Shown here: piece after piece, positions 1 through 11,424 of the stretch
Position numbering within the stretch: the stretch's first letter is position 1
Layout: each line of letters opens with the position of its first letter
From: Clusia tigrina
Lineage: Eukaryota; Arthropoda; Insecta; Diptera; Clusiidae
Length of the DNA stretch: 64,000 nt
Direction: 5' to 3'
Assembly: GCA_920105625.2 (NCBI GenBank)
Contig: OV050031.1
Coordinates: 81,229,995-81,293,994, forward strand
The notes under the pieces: generated by a model
The model's input: the letters and a program-made list of their open reading frames with translations, nothing else
Database searches by the model: none
Told to the model about the DNA's origin: nothing
Position numbers and translations under genes: made by a program

Positions 1-1184
1 CCCCAATCGACTGCAGCAGTGACTGAGACGTCTACAGAACGCTGACAGGGGCTGCGACGTCGACTGAGGCAGATTGGCGTAGATATAGGCACAGAGAAGG
101 CAGCAGATCGCCCAATCGAAAGCGGCAGCGACTGACACGCCTACAGAGACGCTGACAGAAACTGCGACGCCGAGTGAGACGGCGACTCAGGCCGATAGGG
201 GTAGATATAGGAATAGAGAAGGCAGCAGACCCCCCATTCGACAGCGGCAGCGACTGAGAAGCCTACAGAAACACTGACAGGGGCTGCGACGCCGACTGAT
301 GCAGATAGGGGTAGGTATAGGCACAGAGAAGGCAGCAGACCCCCAATCGACAGCGGCAACTACTGAGACGGAGACTGAGGCAGATAGAGGTAGATATAGG
401 CATAGAGAAGGCAGCAGACCCCCCAATCGACTGCGGCAGCGACTGAGACACCTACAGAGATGCTGAGAGAGGCTGCGGGCCGACTGAGGCAGATAGGGGT
501 AGATATAGGCATAGAGAAGGCAGCAGCCCCCATATCGACTGCGGCAGCGACTGAGACGCCTACTGAGTTTCTGACAGAGGCTACAGCGCTTACTGAGGCA
601 GATAGGGGTAGATATAGGCATAGAGAAGGCAGCAGACCCCCCAATCAACAGCGGCAGCAACTGAAACACACACAGAGACGCTAACAGAGGCTGCGACGCC
701 GACTGAGACGCCCACTGAGGCAGATAGGGGTAGATATAGGCATAGAGAAGGCAGCAGACCTCCCAATCGACTGCAGCAGCGACTGGGACATCTACAGAAA
801 CGCTGACAGGGGCTGCGACGCCAACTGAGGCAGATAGGGGTAGACATAGGCATAGAGAAGTCAGCAGACCCCCCAATCGACAGCGGCATCGACTGAGACG
901 CGTACAGAAACGCTGACAGGGGCTGCGACGTCGACTGAGGCAGATAGGGGTAGATATAGGCATAAAGAAGGCAGCAGACCAACCCCAATCTACAGCCGCA
1001 GCGACTGAGACGCCTACAGAGAAGCTGACAGAAGTTGAGACGCCGAGTGAGGCAGATAGGGGTAGATATAGGCACAGAGAAGGCAGCAGACTGCCCAATC
1101 GACAGCGGCAACGACTAAGACGCCCACAGAGACGCTGACATTGGCTGCGACGCCGCCTGAGACGCCCACTGAGGCAGTCAGGGG

Positions 1185-1300
1185 TAGATACTGGCACAGA
1201 GAAGGCAGCAGAGCCACCAATCGACAGCGGCAGTGCCTGAGACGCCTCTAGATACGCTGACAGATGCGGCGACGCAGACTGAGACGCCGACTGAGGCAGA
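1185..1300 (+). repeat. Zone A marker monomer (gagccaccaatcg type)
   Basis: This is the first of eight copies, positions given under zone A. Diagnostic bases are gatactggcacagag before the junction, gagccacc in place of gacccccc (so only two Cs stand before aatcg), tgcctgagacgcctctagat, and acgctgacagatgcgg followed by cgacgcagactg. It is the probable ancestor or sister of the zone C divergent monomer. Confidence 0.88.
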
Positions 1301-2063
1301 TAGGGGTATATATAGGTATACAGAAGGCAGAACACCCCCCAAACGACAGCGGCAACGACTGAGAAGCCTACAGAGATTCTGACAGAGGCTGGGGCGCCGA
1401 CTGAGACGCCAACTGAGGCAGTTAGGGGTAGATATACACATAGAGAATGCAGCAGACCCCCCAATCGACAGCGGCAGCGGGTGAGACGTCTACAGAAACG
1501 CTGACAGAGGCTGCGATGCCGCCTGAGGCAGATAGGGGTAGATATATGCATAGAGAAGTTAGCAGAACCCCCAATAGACAGCGGCAGCAATTGAGACGCC
1601 TACAGAAACGCTGACAGAAGCTGCGATGCCGACCTAAGGCGGATAGGGGTAGATATAGGCATAGAGAAGGCAGCAGACCCCTCAATCTACAGCGGCAACG
1701 ACAGAGACGCCTACAGAAACTCTGACAGAGGCTGCGACTCCGACTGAGGCAGATAAGGGTATATATAGGCATAGAGAAGGCAGCAGACCCCCCAATCGAC
1801 ACCGGCAGCGACTGAGACGCCTACAGAGACACTGACAGAGGCTGCGACGCCGACTGATGCAGATAGGGGTATATATAAGCATAGAGAAGGCAGCAGACCC
1901 CCAATCGACAGCGGCAGCGACTGAGACGCCTACAGAGACGCTGAAAGAGGCTGCGACGCCGACTGAGGCAGATAGGGGTCGATATAGGCATACAGAATGC
2001 AGCAGACCCCTAATCGACAGCGGCAGCGACTGAGACGCCTACAGAAACACTGACAGAAGCTGC

Positions 2064-2111
2064 GACGCCGACTGAGACGCCGACTGAGACGCCGACTGAG
2101 ACGCCGACTGA
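2064..2111 (+). repeat. 12-mer expansion, four perfect copies
   Basis: gacgccgactga repeated four times at 2064, 2076, 2088 and 2100. The duplicated locus at 13428 has five copies. Three-copy runs also occur at 2968-3003 and 21621-21656, and one at 14564-14599 with a first-copy variant (gacaccgactga). This is replication-slippage-type variation inside an otherwise stable monomer. Confidence 0.95.
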
Positions 2112-2210
2112 TGCAGATAGGGGTATATATAGGCATAGAGAAGCCAGCAGACCCCCAATCGACAGCGGCAGCGACTGAGATGTCTACAGAGATGCCGATT
2201 GAGACGCCGA

Positions 2211-2250
2211 CTGAGGTAGATAGGGGTAGAGAAGGCAGCAGACTCTCCCA
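2211..2250 (+). repeat. Short monomer lacking 12 bp of the AT-rich segment
   Basis: The monomer reads gataggggtagagaagg where the usual one reads gataggggtagatatagg followed by catagagaagg, a 12-bp deletion (atataggcatag). The next C-run is also altered to gactctccc. Eight copies share both changes (from 2211, 5180, 8654, 13587, 16930, 19922, 24170, 27461), so the event happened once and was spread with the zone A block. Confidence 0.9.
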
Positions 2251-2344
2251 ATCGACAGCGGCAGCGACTGAGACGCAGACTGAGGCAGATAGGCGTAGAT
2301 GTAGGCATAGAGAAGGCAGCTGACCTCCCAATCGACTGCAGCAG

Positions 2345-2400
2345 CGACTGAGACGTCACAGAAACGCTGACAGGGGCTGCGACAATCGACAGCGGCAGCG
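2345..2400 (+). repeat. Half-monomer fusion junction
   Basis: gctgcgac joins directly to aatcgacagcgg at 2381, skipping about 55 bp (the 12-mer, the AT-rich segment and the C-run). The same junction is found at 13757, 20092 and 27631. The monomer before it has gacgtcacag, with two bases lost from gacgtctacag. Four identical junctions indicate one origin followed by block duplication. Confidence 0.88.
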
Positions 2401-3650
2401 ACTGAGACGCAGACTGAGGCAGATAGGCGTAGATATAGGCATAGAAAAGGCAGCAGACCCCCCTATCGACTGCGGCAGCGACTGAGACGCCTACAGAGTT
2501 GCTGACGGAGGCTGCAGTGCCGACTGAGGTAGATAGGGGTAGATGTAGGCATAGAGAAGGCAGCAGACCCCCCCAATCAACAGCGGCAGCAACTGAAAAA
2601 CCCATAGAGACGCTAACAGAGGCTGCGACGCTGACTGAGACGCCGACTGAGGCAGATAGGGGTAGATATAGGCATAAAGAAATCAGCTGACCTCCCAATC
2701 GACTGCAGCAGCGACTGAGACGTCACAGAAACGCTGACAGGGGCTGCGACGCCAACTGAGGCAGATAGGGGTAGACATAGGCATAGAGAAGTCAGCAGAC
2801 CCCCCAATCGACAGCGACATCGGCTGACACGCCTACAGAAACGCTGACAGAGGCTGCGATGCCCACTGAGGCGGATAGGGGTAGATATAGGCATACAGAA
2901 GGCAGCAGACCCCTCAATCGACAGCGGCAACGATTGAGACGCCCACAGAGACGCTAACAGAGGCTGCGACGCCGACTGAGACGCCGACTGAGACGCCGAC
3001 TGATTCAGATAGGGGTAGATATAGGCATAGAGAAGGCAGCAGACCAACCCCATTCTACAGCCGCAGCGACTGAGACGCCTACAGAGACGCTGACAGAGGC
3101 TGCGACACCGACTGAGACGCCGACTAAGGCCGATAGGGGTAGATATAGGCATAGAGAAGCCAGCACACCCCCCAATCGACAGCGGCAGCGACTGAGACGC
3201 CTACAGAAACGCTGACAGAGGCTGCGACGCCGACTGAGACGCCGACTGAGGCAGATAGGGGTATATATAGGTATAGAGAAGGCAGCAGACCCCCCCCAAT
3301 CGGCAGCGGCAGCGATTGAGACGCCCACAGAGACACTGACAGAGGCTGCGACACCGACTGAGACGCCGACTAAGGCCGATAGGGGTAGATATAGGCATAG
3401 AGAAGCCAGCACACCCCCCAATCGACAGCGGCAGCGACTGAGACGCCTACAGAAACGCTGACAGAGGCTGCGACGCCGACTGAGACGCCGACTGAGGCAG
3501 ATAGGGGTATATATAGGTATAGAGAAGGCAGCAGACCCCCCCCAATCGGCAGCGGCAGCGATTGAGACGCCCACAGAGACGCTAACAGAGGCTGCGACGC
3601 CGACTGATTCAGATAGGGGTAGATATAGGCATAGAGAAGGCAGCAGACCC

Positions 3651-4240
3651 CCCAATCGACTGCAGCAGTGACTGAGACGTCTACAGAAACGCTGACAGGG
3701 GCTGCGACGTCGACTGAGGCAGATAGGGGTACATATAGGCATAGAGAAGGCAGCAGACCAACCCCATTCTACAGCCGCAGCGACTGAGACGCCTACAGAG
3801 ACGCTGACAGAGCTTGAGGCGCCGACTGAGGCAGATAGGTGTAGATATAGGCACAGAGAAGGCAGCAGACCGCCCAATCGACAGCGGCAGCGACTGACAC
3901 GCCTACAGAGACACTGACAGAAGCTGCGACGCTGACTGAGACGCCGACTGAGGCAGAAAGGGGTAGATAAGGGCATAGAGAAGGCAGCAGACCCCCCAAT
4001 CGACAGCGGGAACGACTGAGACGTCTACAGAGACGCTGTCAGAGGTTGCGACGCCGACTGAGACGCCGACTGAGGCAGATAGGGGTAGATATAAGCATAG
4101 AGAAAGCAGCAGACCTCCCAATCGACAGCGCCAGCGACTGAGACGCCCACACAGATGCTGACAGAGGCTGCAACGCCGACTGAGGCAGTTAGGGGTAGAT
4201 ATAGGCATAGAGAAGGCAGCAGACCCCCCAATCGACTGCA
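3651..4240 (+). repeat. Six-monomer cassette, marker agcgggaac
   Basis: Six monomer subtypes follow in fixed order: the ctgcag subtype; one starting caaccccattctacag; one with gaccgcccaatcg and gacactgacagaagctg; one with agcgggaac and cgctgtcagaggttg; one with gacctcccaatcgacagcgcc and cccacacagatgctg; and a second ctgcag form with aaatgcttacagg. The agcgggaac marker recurs at 4006, 11031, 18016, 22164, 25257, 28654, 32118 and 43005. In most copies I followed, the neighbouring subtypes keep this order. Confidence 0.85.
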
Positions 4241-4529
4241 GCAGCGACTGAGACGTCTACAGAAATGCTTACAGGGGCTGCGACGTCGACTGAGGCAAAT
4301 AGGGGTAGATATAGGCATAGAGAAGGAAGCAGACCTCCCCAATCGACAGCGGCAGCGACAGAGACGTCTACAGAGACGCCGATTGAGACGCCGACTGAAG
4401 TAGATAGGGGTAGATAAAGGCATAAAAAAGGCAGCAGACCCCCCAATCGACAGCGGCAGCGACTGAGACGTCTACAGAAACGCTGACAGAGGCTGCAACG
4501 CTGACTGAGGCAGATAGGGGTAGATATAG

Positions 4530-5000
4530 GCACAGAGAAGGCAGCAGACCGCCCAATCGTCAGCGGCAACGACTAAGACGCCCACAGAGACGCTGACATT
4601 GGCTGCGACGCCGCCTGAGACGCCCACTGAGGCAGTCAGGGGTAGATACTGGCACAGAGAAGGCAGCAGACCCCTCAATCTACAGCGGCAACGACAGAGA
4701 CGCCTACATAAACTCTGACAGAGGCTGCGACTCCGACTGAGGCAGATAAGGGTATATATAGGCATAGAGAAGGCAGCAGACCCCCCAATCGACACCGGCA
4801 GCGACTGAGACGCCTACAGAGACACTGACAGAGGCTGCGACGCCGACTGATGCAGATAGGGGTATATATAAGCATAGAGAAGGCAGCAGACCCCCAATCG
4901 ACAGCGGCAGCGACTGAGACGCCTACAGAGACGCTGAAAGAGGCTGCGACGCCGACTGAGGCAGATAGGGTTCGATATAGGCATACAGAATACAGCAGAC
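4530..5000 (+). repeat. Internally deleted copy of the zone A block
   Basis: This part resembles block A1 but lacks its middle. The monomer with cagcggcaacgac at 4561 corresponds to 1103 (offset 3458), while sequence from about 4660 on corresponds to about 1670 (offset 2993). The 465-bp change in offset is about four monomers lost, including the gagccaccaatcg monomer. The junction lies within ordinary repeat sequence and carries no inserted bases, as expected from exchange between misaligned monomers. Confidence 0.75.
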
Positions 5001-6559
5001 CCCTAATCGACAGCGGCAGTGACTGAGACGCTTACAGAGACACTGACAGAGACTGCGACGCCGACTGAGACGCCGACTGATGCAGATAGGGGTATATATA
5101 GGCATAGAGAAGCCAGCAGACCCCCAATCGACAGCGGCAGCGACTGAGACGTCTACAGAGACGCCGATTGAGACGCCGACTGAGGTAGATAGGGGTAGAG
5201 AAGGCAGCAGACTCTCCCAATCGACAGCGGCAGTGACTGAGACGCAGACTGAGGCAGATAGGCGTAGATGTAGGCATAGAGAAGGCAGCAGACCCCCCTA
5301 TCGACTGCGGCAGCGACTGAGACGCCTACAGAGTTGCTGACGGAGGCTGCAGTACCGACTGAGCTAGATAGGGATAGATGTAGGCTTAGAGAAGGCAGCA
5401 GACCCCCCAATCAATAGCGGCAGCAACTGAGAAACCCATAGAGACGCTAACAGAGGCTGCGACGCCGACTGAGACGCCGACTGAGGCAGATAGGGGTAGA
5501 TATAGGCATAAAGAAGGCAGCTGACCTCCCAATCGACTGCAGCAGCGACTGAGACGTCACAGAAACGCTGACAGGGGCTGCGACGCCAACTGAGGCAGAT
5601 AGGGGTAGACATAGGCATAGAGAAGTCAGCAGACCCCCCAATCGACAGCGGCATCGACTGAGACGCCTACAGAAACGCTGACAGAGGCTGCGATGCCCAC
5701 TGAGGCGGATAGGGGTAGATATAGGCATACAGAAGGCAGCAGACCCCTCAATCGGCAGCGGCAACGATTGAGACGCCCACAGAGTCGCTAACAGAGGCTG
5801 CGACGCCGACTGAGACGCCGACTGATTCAGATAGGGGTAGATATAGGCATAGAGAAGGCAGCAGACCCCCCAATCGACTGCAGCAGTGACTGAGACGTCT
5901 ACAGACCCCCTGACAGGGGCTGCGACGTCGACTGAGGCAGATAGGGGTAGATATTGGCATAGAGAAGGCAGCTGACCCTCCCAATCGACAGCGGCACCGA
6001 CTGAGACGCCCACAGAGACACTGACAGAGGCTGCGACACCGACTGAGACGCCGACTGAGGCAGATAGGGGTAGATATAGGCATAGAGAAGGCAGCAGACA
6101 CCCCAATCGACAGCGCCAGCGACTGAGACGCCTACAGAGACGCTGACAGAGGCTGTGACGCCGACTGAGGTAGATAGGGGTAGATATAGGCATAGAGAAG
6201 TCAGCACACACCCCAATCGACAGCGGCAGCGACTGAGACGCCCACAGAGACGCTGACAGAGGCTGCGACGCCGACTGAGACGCCGACTGATTCAGATAGG
6301 GGTAGATATAGGCATAGAGAAGGCAGCAGACCCCCCAATCGACTGCAGCAGTGACTGAGACGTCTACAGAAACGCTGACAGGGGCTGCGACGTCGACTGA
6401 GGCAGATAGGGGTATATATAGGCATAGAGAAGGCAGCAGACCAACCCCATTCTACAGCCGCAGCGACTGAGACGACTACAGAGACGCTGACAGAGGTTGA
6501 GGCGCCGACTGAGGCAGATAGGTGTAGATATAGGCACAGAGAAGGCAGCAGACCGCCCA

Positions 6560-8480
6560 ATCGAAAGCGGCAGCGACTGACACGCCTACAGAGACGCTGA
6601 CAGAAACTGCGACGCCGAGTGAGACGGCGACTCAGGCCGATAGGGGTAGATATAGGAATAGAGAAGGCAGCAGACCCCCCAATCGACAGCGGCAGCGACT
6701 GAGAAGCCTACAGAAACACTGACAGGGGCTGCGACGCCGACTGATGCAGATAGGGGTAGGTATAGGCACAGAGAAGGCAGCAGATCCCCCAATCGACAGC
6801 GGCAACTACTGAGACGCAGACTGAGGCAGATAGAGGTAGATATAGGCATAGAGAAAGCAGCAGACCCCCCAATCGACTGCGGCAGCGACTGAGACACCTA
6901 CAGAGATGCTGAGAGAGGCTGCGGGCCGACTGAGGCAGATAGGGGTAGATATAGGCATAGAGAAGGCAGCAGACCTCCCTATCGACTTCGGCAGCGACTG
7001 AGACGCCTACTGAGTTTCTGACAGGGGCTACAGCGCTTACTGAGGCAGATAGGGGTAGATATAGGCATAGAGAAGGCAGCAGACCCCCCAATCAACAGCG
7101 GCAGCAACTGAAACACACACAGAGACGCTAACAGAGGCTGCGACGCCGACTGAGACGCCCACTGAGGCAGATAGGGGTAGATATAGGCATAGGGAAGGCA
7201 GCAGACCTCCCAATCGACTGCAGCAGCGACTGGGACATCTACAGAAACGCTGACAGGGGCTGCGACGCCAACTGAGGCAGATAGGGGTAGACATAGGCAT
7301 AGAGACGTCAGCAGACCCCCCCAATCGACAGCGGCATCGACTGAGACGCGTACAGAAACGCTGACAGGGGCTGCGACGTCGACTGAAGCAGATAGGGGTA
7401 GATATAGCCATAGAGAAGGCAGCAGACCAACCCCAATCTACAGCCGCAGCGACTGAGACGCCTACAGAGACGCTGACAGAAGACGCCGAGTGAGGCAGAT
7501 AGGGGTAGATATAGGCACAGAGAAGGCAGCAGACTGCCCAATCGACAGCGGCAAAGATTAAGACGCCCACAGAGACGCTGACATTGGCTGCGACGCCGCC
7601 TGAGACGCCCACTGAGGCAGTCAGGGGTAGATACTGGCACAGAGAAGGCAGCAGAGCCACCAATCGGCAGCGGCAGTGCCTGAGACGCCTCTAGATACGC
7701 TGACAGATGCGGCGACGCAGACTGAGACGCCGACTGAGGCAGATAGGGGTATATATAGGTATACAGAAGGCAGAACACCCCCCAAACGACAGCGGCAACG
7801 ACTGAGAAGCCTACAGAGATTCTGAAAGAGGCTGGGGCGCCGACTGAGACGCCAACTGAGGCAGTTAGGGGTAGATATACACATAGAGAATGCAGCAGAC
7901 CCCCCAATCGACAGCGGCAGCGGGTGAGACGTCTACAGAAACGCTGACAGAGGCTGCGACGCCGCCTGAGGCAGATAGGGGTAGATATATGCATAGAGAA
8001 GTTAGCAGACCCCCCAATAGACAGCGGCAGCAATTGAGACGCCTACAGAAACGCTGACAGAAGCTGCGATGCCGACCTAAGGCGGATAGGGGTAGATATA
8101 GGCATAGAGAAGGCAGCAGACCCCTCAATCTACAGCGGCAACGACAGAGACGCCTACAGAAACTCTGACAGAGGCTGCGACTCCGACTGAGGCAGATAAG
8201 GGTATATATAGGCATAGAGAAGGCAGCAGACCCCCCAATCGACACCGGCAGCGACTGAGACGCCTACAGAGACACTGACAGAGGCTGCGACGCCGACTGA
8301 TGCAGATAGGGGTATATATAAGCATAGAGAAGGCAGCAGACCCCCAATCGACAGCGGCAGCGACTGAGACGCCTGCAGAGACGCTGAAAGAGGCTGCGAC
8401 GCCGACTGAGGCAGATAGGGGTCGATATAGGCATACAGAATGCAGCAGACCCCTAATCGACAGCGGCAGCGACTGAGACG
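6560..8480 (+). repeat. Higher-order block copy A2
   Basis: This block matches 14871-16791 at a constant offset of 8311 bp with few differences (for example agggaagg near 7193 against agagaagg in the partner). It contains the gagccaccaatcg monomer (7654). It ends at a four-copy 12-mer expansion (8507-8554) that the partner has reduced to one copy, after which the offset becomes 8276. Confidence 0.87.
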
Positions 8481-8506
8481 CCTACAGAGACACTGACAGA
8501 GGCTGC

Positions 8507-8554
8507 GACGCCGACTGAGACGCCGACTGATACGCCGACTGAGACGCCGACTGA
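8507..8554 (+). repeat. 12-mer expansion, four copies, one variant
   Basis: Four tandem 12-mers: 8507-8518, 8519-8530, 8531-8542 (first base t instead of g) and 8543-8554. The same arrangement with the variant third copy occurs at 24023-24070. At 19775-19822 and 27314-27361 the first copy also has a final g. The partner locus of the 8311-bp duplication has one copy (16818-16829). Confidence 0.92.
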
Positions 8555-9329
8555 TGCAGATAGGGGTATATATAGGCATAGAGAAGCCAGCAGACCCCCA
8601 ATCGACAGCGGCAGCGACTGAGATGTCTACAGAGACGCCGATTGAGACGCCGACTGAGGTAGATAGGGGTAGAGAAGGCAGCAGACTCTCCCAATCGACA
8701 GCGCCAGCGACTGAGACGCCTACAGAGACGCTGACAGAGGCTGCGACGCCGACTGAGGCAGATAGGTGTAGATATAGGCACAGAGAAGGCAGCAGACCGC
8801 CCAATCGACAGCGGCAGCGACTGACACGCCTACAGAGACACTGACAGAGGCTGCGACACCGACTGAGACGCCGACTGAGGCAGGTAGGAGTAGATATAGG
8901 CATAGAGAAGTCAGCACAACCCCCAATCGACAGCGGCGGCGACTGAGACGCCTACAGAAACGCTGACAGAGGCTGTGATGCCGAGTGAGGCGGATAGGGG
9001 TAGATATAAGGATAGAGAAAGCAGCAGACCCCTCAATCGACAGCGGCAACGACAGAGACGCCTACTGAGACTTTGACAGAGGCTGCGACGCCGACTGAAA
9101 CGCCGATTGACACGCCAAATGAGGCAGATAGGTGTATATATAGGCATAGAGAAGGCAGCAGACCCCCCAATCGACAGCGGCAGCGACTGACACGCCTACA
9201 GAGACACTGACAGAAGCTGCGACGCTGACTGAGACGCCGACTAAGGCAGAAAGGGGTAGATAAGGGCATAGAGAAGGCAGCAGACCCCCCAATCGACTGC
9301 AGCAGCGACTGAGACGCCTACAGAGACGC

Positions 9330-9880
9330 TGACAGAGGTTGAGACGCCGAGTGAGGCAGATAGGGGTAGATATAGGCACAGAGAAGGCAGCAGACCGCCC
9401 AATCGTCAGCGGCAACGACTAAGACGCCCACAGAGACGCTGACATTGGCTGCGACGCCGCCTGAGACGCCCATTGAGGCAGTCAGGGGTAGATACTGGCA
9501 CAGAGAAGGCAGCAGAGCCACCAATCGACAGCGGCAGCGCCTGAATCGCCTCTAGAGACGCTGACAGATGCGGCGACGCAGACTGAGACGCCGAGTGAGG
9601 CAGATAGGGGTATATATAGGTATACAGAAGGCAGAACACCCCCCAAACGACAGCGGCAACGACTGAGAAGCCTACAGAGATCCTGACAGAGGCTGGGGCG
9701 CCGACTGAGACGCCGACTGAGGCAGATAGGGGTAGATATACACATAGAGAATTCAGCAGACCCCCCAATCGACAGCGGCAGCGGGTGAGACGTCTACAGA
9801 AACGCTGACAGAGGCTGCGACGCCGTCTGAGGCAGATAGGGGTAGATATATGAATAGAGAAGTTAGCAGACCCCCCAATC
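9330..9880 (+). repeat. Fragment of the zone A higher-order block
   Basis: This roughly 550-bp piece corresponds to 1026-1576 at an offset of 8304 bp and includes a gagccaccaatcg monomer at 9514. It is flanked by monomers that do not continue the block. It is therefore an isolated five-monomer fragment, presumably left by exchange or conversion rather than a full block copy. Confidence 0.75.
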
Positions 9881-11424
9881 GACAGCGGCATCGACTGAGA
9901 CGCTTACAGAGACACTGACAGAGACTGCGACGCCGACTGAGACGCCGACTGATGCAGATAGGGGTATATATAGGCATAGAGAAGCCAGCAGACCCCCAAT
10001 CGACAGCGGCAGCGACTGAGACGTCTACAGAGACGCCGACTGAGACGCCGACTGAGGCAGATAGGGGTAGATATAGGCATAAAGAAGGCAGCTGACCTCC
10101 CAATCGACTGCAGCAGCGACTGAGACGTCACAGAAACGCTGACAGGGGTTGCGACGCCAACTGAGGCAGATAGGGGTAGACATAGGCATAGAGAAGTCAG
10201 CAGACCCCCCAATCGACAGCGGCATCGACTGAGACGCCTACAGAGACGCTGACAGAGGCTGCGACGCCGACTGAGGTAGATAGGGGTAGATATAGGCATA
10301 GAGAAGTCAGCACACACCCCAATCGACAGCGGCAGCGACTGAGACGCCCACAGAGACGCTGACAGAGGCTGCGACGCCGACTGAGACGCCGACTGAGGCA
10401 GATAGGGGTAGATATAGGCATAGAGAAGACAGCATACCCCCCAATCGACAGCGGCAGCGACTGAGACGCCTACAGAAACGCTGACAGAGGCTGCGACGCC
10501 GACTGAGACGCCGACTGAGGCAGATAGGGGTATATATAGGTATAGAGAAGGCAGCAGACCCCCCCCCAATCGGCAGCGGCAGCGATTGAGACGCCCACAG
10601 AGACGCTAACAGAGGCTGCGACGCCGACTGATTCAGATAGGGGTAGATATAGGCATAGAGAAGGCAGCAGACCCCCCAATCGACTGCAGCAGTGACTGAG
10701 ACGTCTACAGAAACGCTGACAGGGGCTGCGACGTCGACTGAGGCAGATAGGGGTATATATAGGCATAGAGAAAGCAGCACACCAACCCCATTCTACAGCC
10801 GCAGCGACTGAGACGCCTACAGAGACGCTGACAGAGGTTGAGGCGCCGACTGAGGCAGATAGGTGTAGTTATAGGCACAGAGAAGGCAGCAGACCGCCCA
10901 ATCGACAGCGGCAGCGACTGACACGCCTACAGAGACACTGACAGAAGCTGCGACGCTGACTGAGACACCGACTGAGGCAGAAAGGGGTAGATAAGGGCAT
11001 AGAGAAGGCAGCAGACCCCCCCAATCGACAGCGGGAACGACTGAGACGCCTACAGAGACGCTGTCAGAGGTTGTGACGCCGACTGAGACGCCGACTGAGG
11101 CAGATAGGGGTAGATGTAGGCATAGAGAATTCAGCAGACCTCCCAATCGACAGCGCCAGCGACTGAGACACCCACACAGATGCTGACTGAGGCTGCAACG
11201 CCGACTGAGGCAGATAGGGGTAGATATAGGCATAGAGAAGGCAGCAGACCCCCCAATCGACTGCAGCAGCGACTGAGACGTCTACAGAAATGCTTACAGG
11301 GGCTGCGACGTCGACTGAGGCAGATAGGGGTAGATATAGGCATAGAGAAGGCAGCAGACCAACCCCATTCTACAGCCGCAGCGACTGAGACGCCTACAGA
11401 GACGCTGACAGAGGTTGAGACGCC

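Larger units (their letters stand above)
62..2480 (+). repeat. Higher-order block copy A1
   Basis: From about 62 to 2480 this block matches 11425-13830 almost base for base. The offset is 11363-11364 bp up to the 12-mer expansion at 2064-2111 and 11376 bp after it, because the other copy has one more 12-mer. It includes the gagccaccaatcg monomer (1211), the short monomer (2211) and the half-monomer fusion (2381). The first 60 bases of the window (ctgcag subtype) do not match the sequence before 11425, so the duplication edge falls near 62. Confidence 0.88.

Noticed and set aside
460..684. Plus-strand open frames of 60-112 residues rich in T, E, A and R
   Set aside because: They are translations of the same 12-mer-rich segment (T-E-x-P/T-E-A-D pattern) and stop within about three monomers. 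Consensus stops are frequent on this strand.
187..1590. A 467-residue protein on the minus strand, and many other minus-strand frames of 60-412 residues
   Set aside because: All lie entirely in satellite monomers, in all three phases, and differ in length between near-identical block copies because of single bases (A at 532, C at 11896). The composition of the minus strand, poor in A, makes stops rare. No domain, signal peptide plan, start context or conserved end is seen.
1735..1780. Functional promoter at the tatatata element
   Set aside because: It is a monomer variant repeated many times at the same phase, with no downstream gene; kept only as a low-interest observation.
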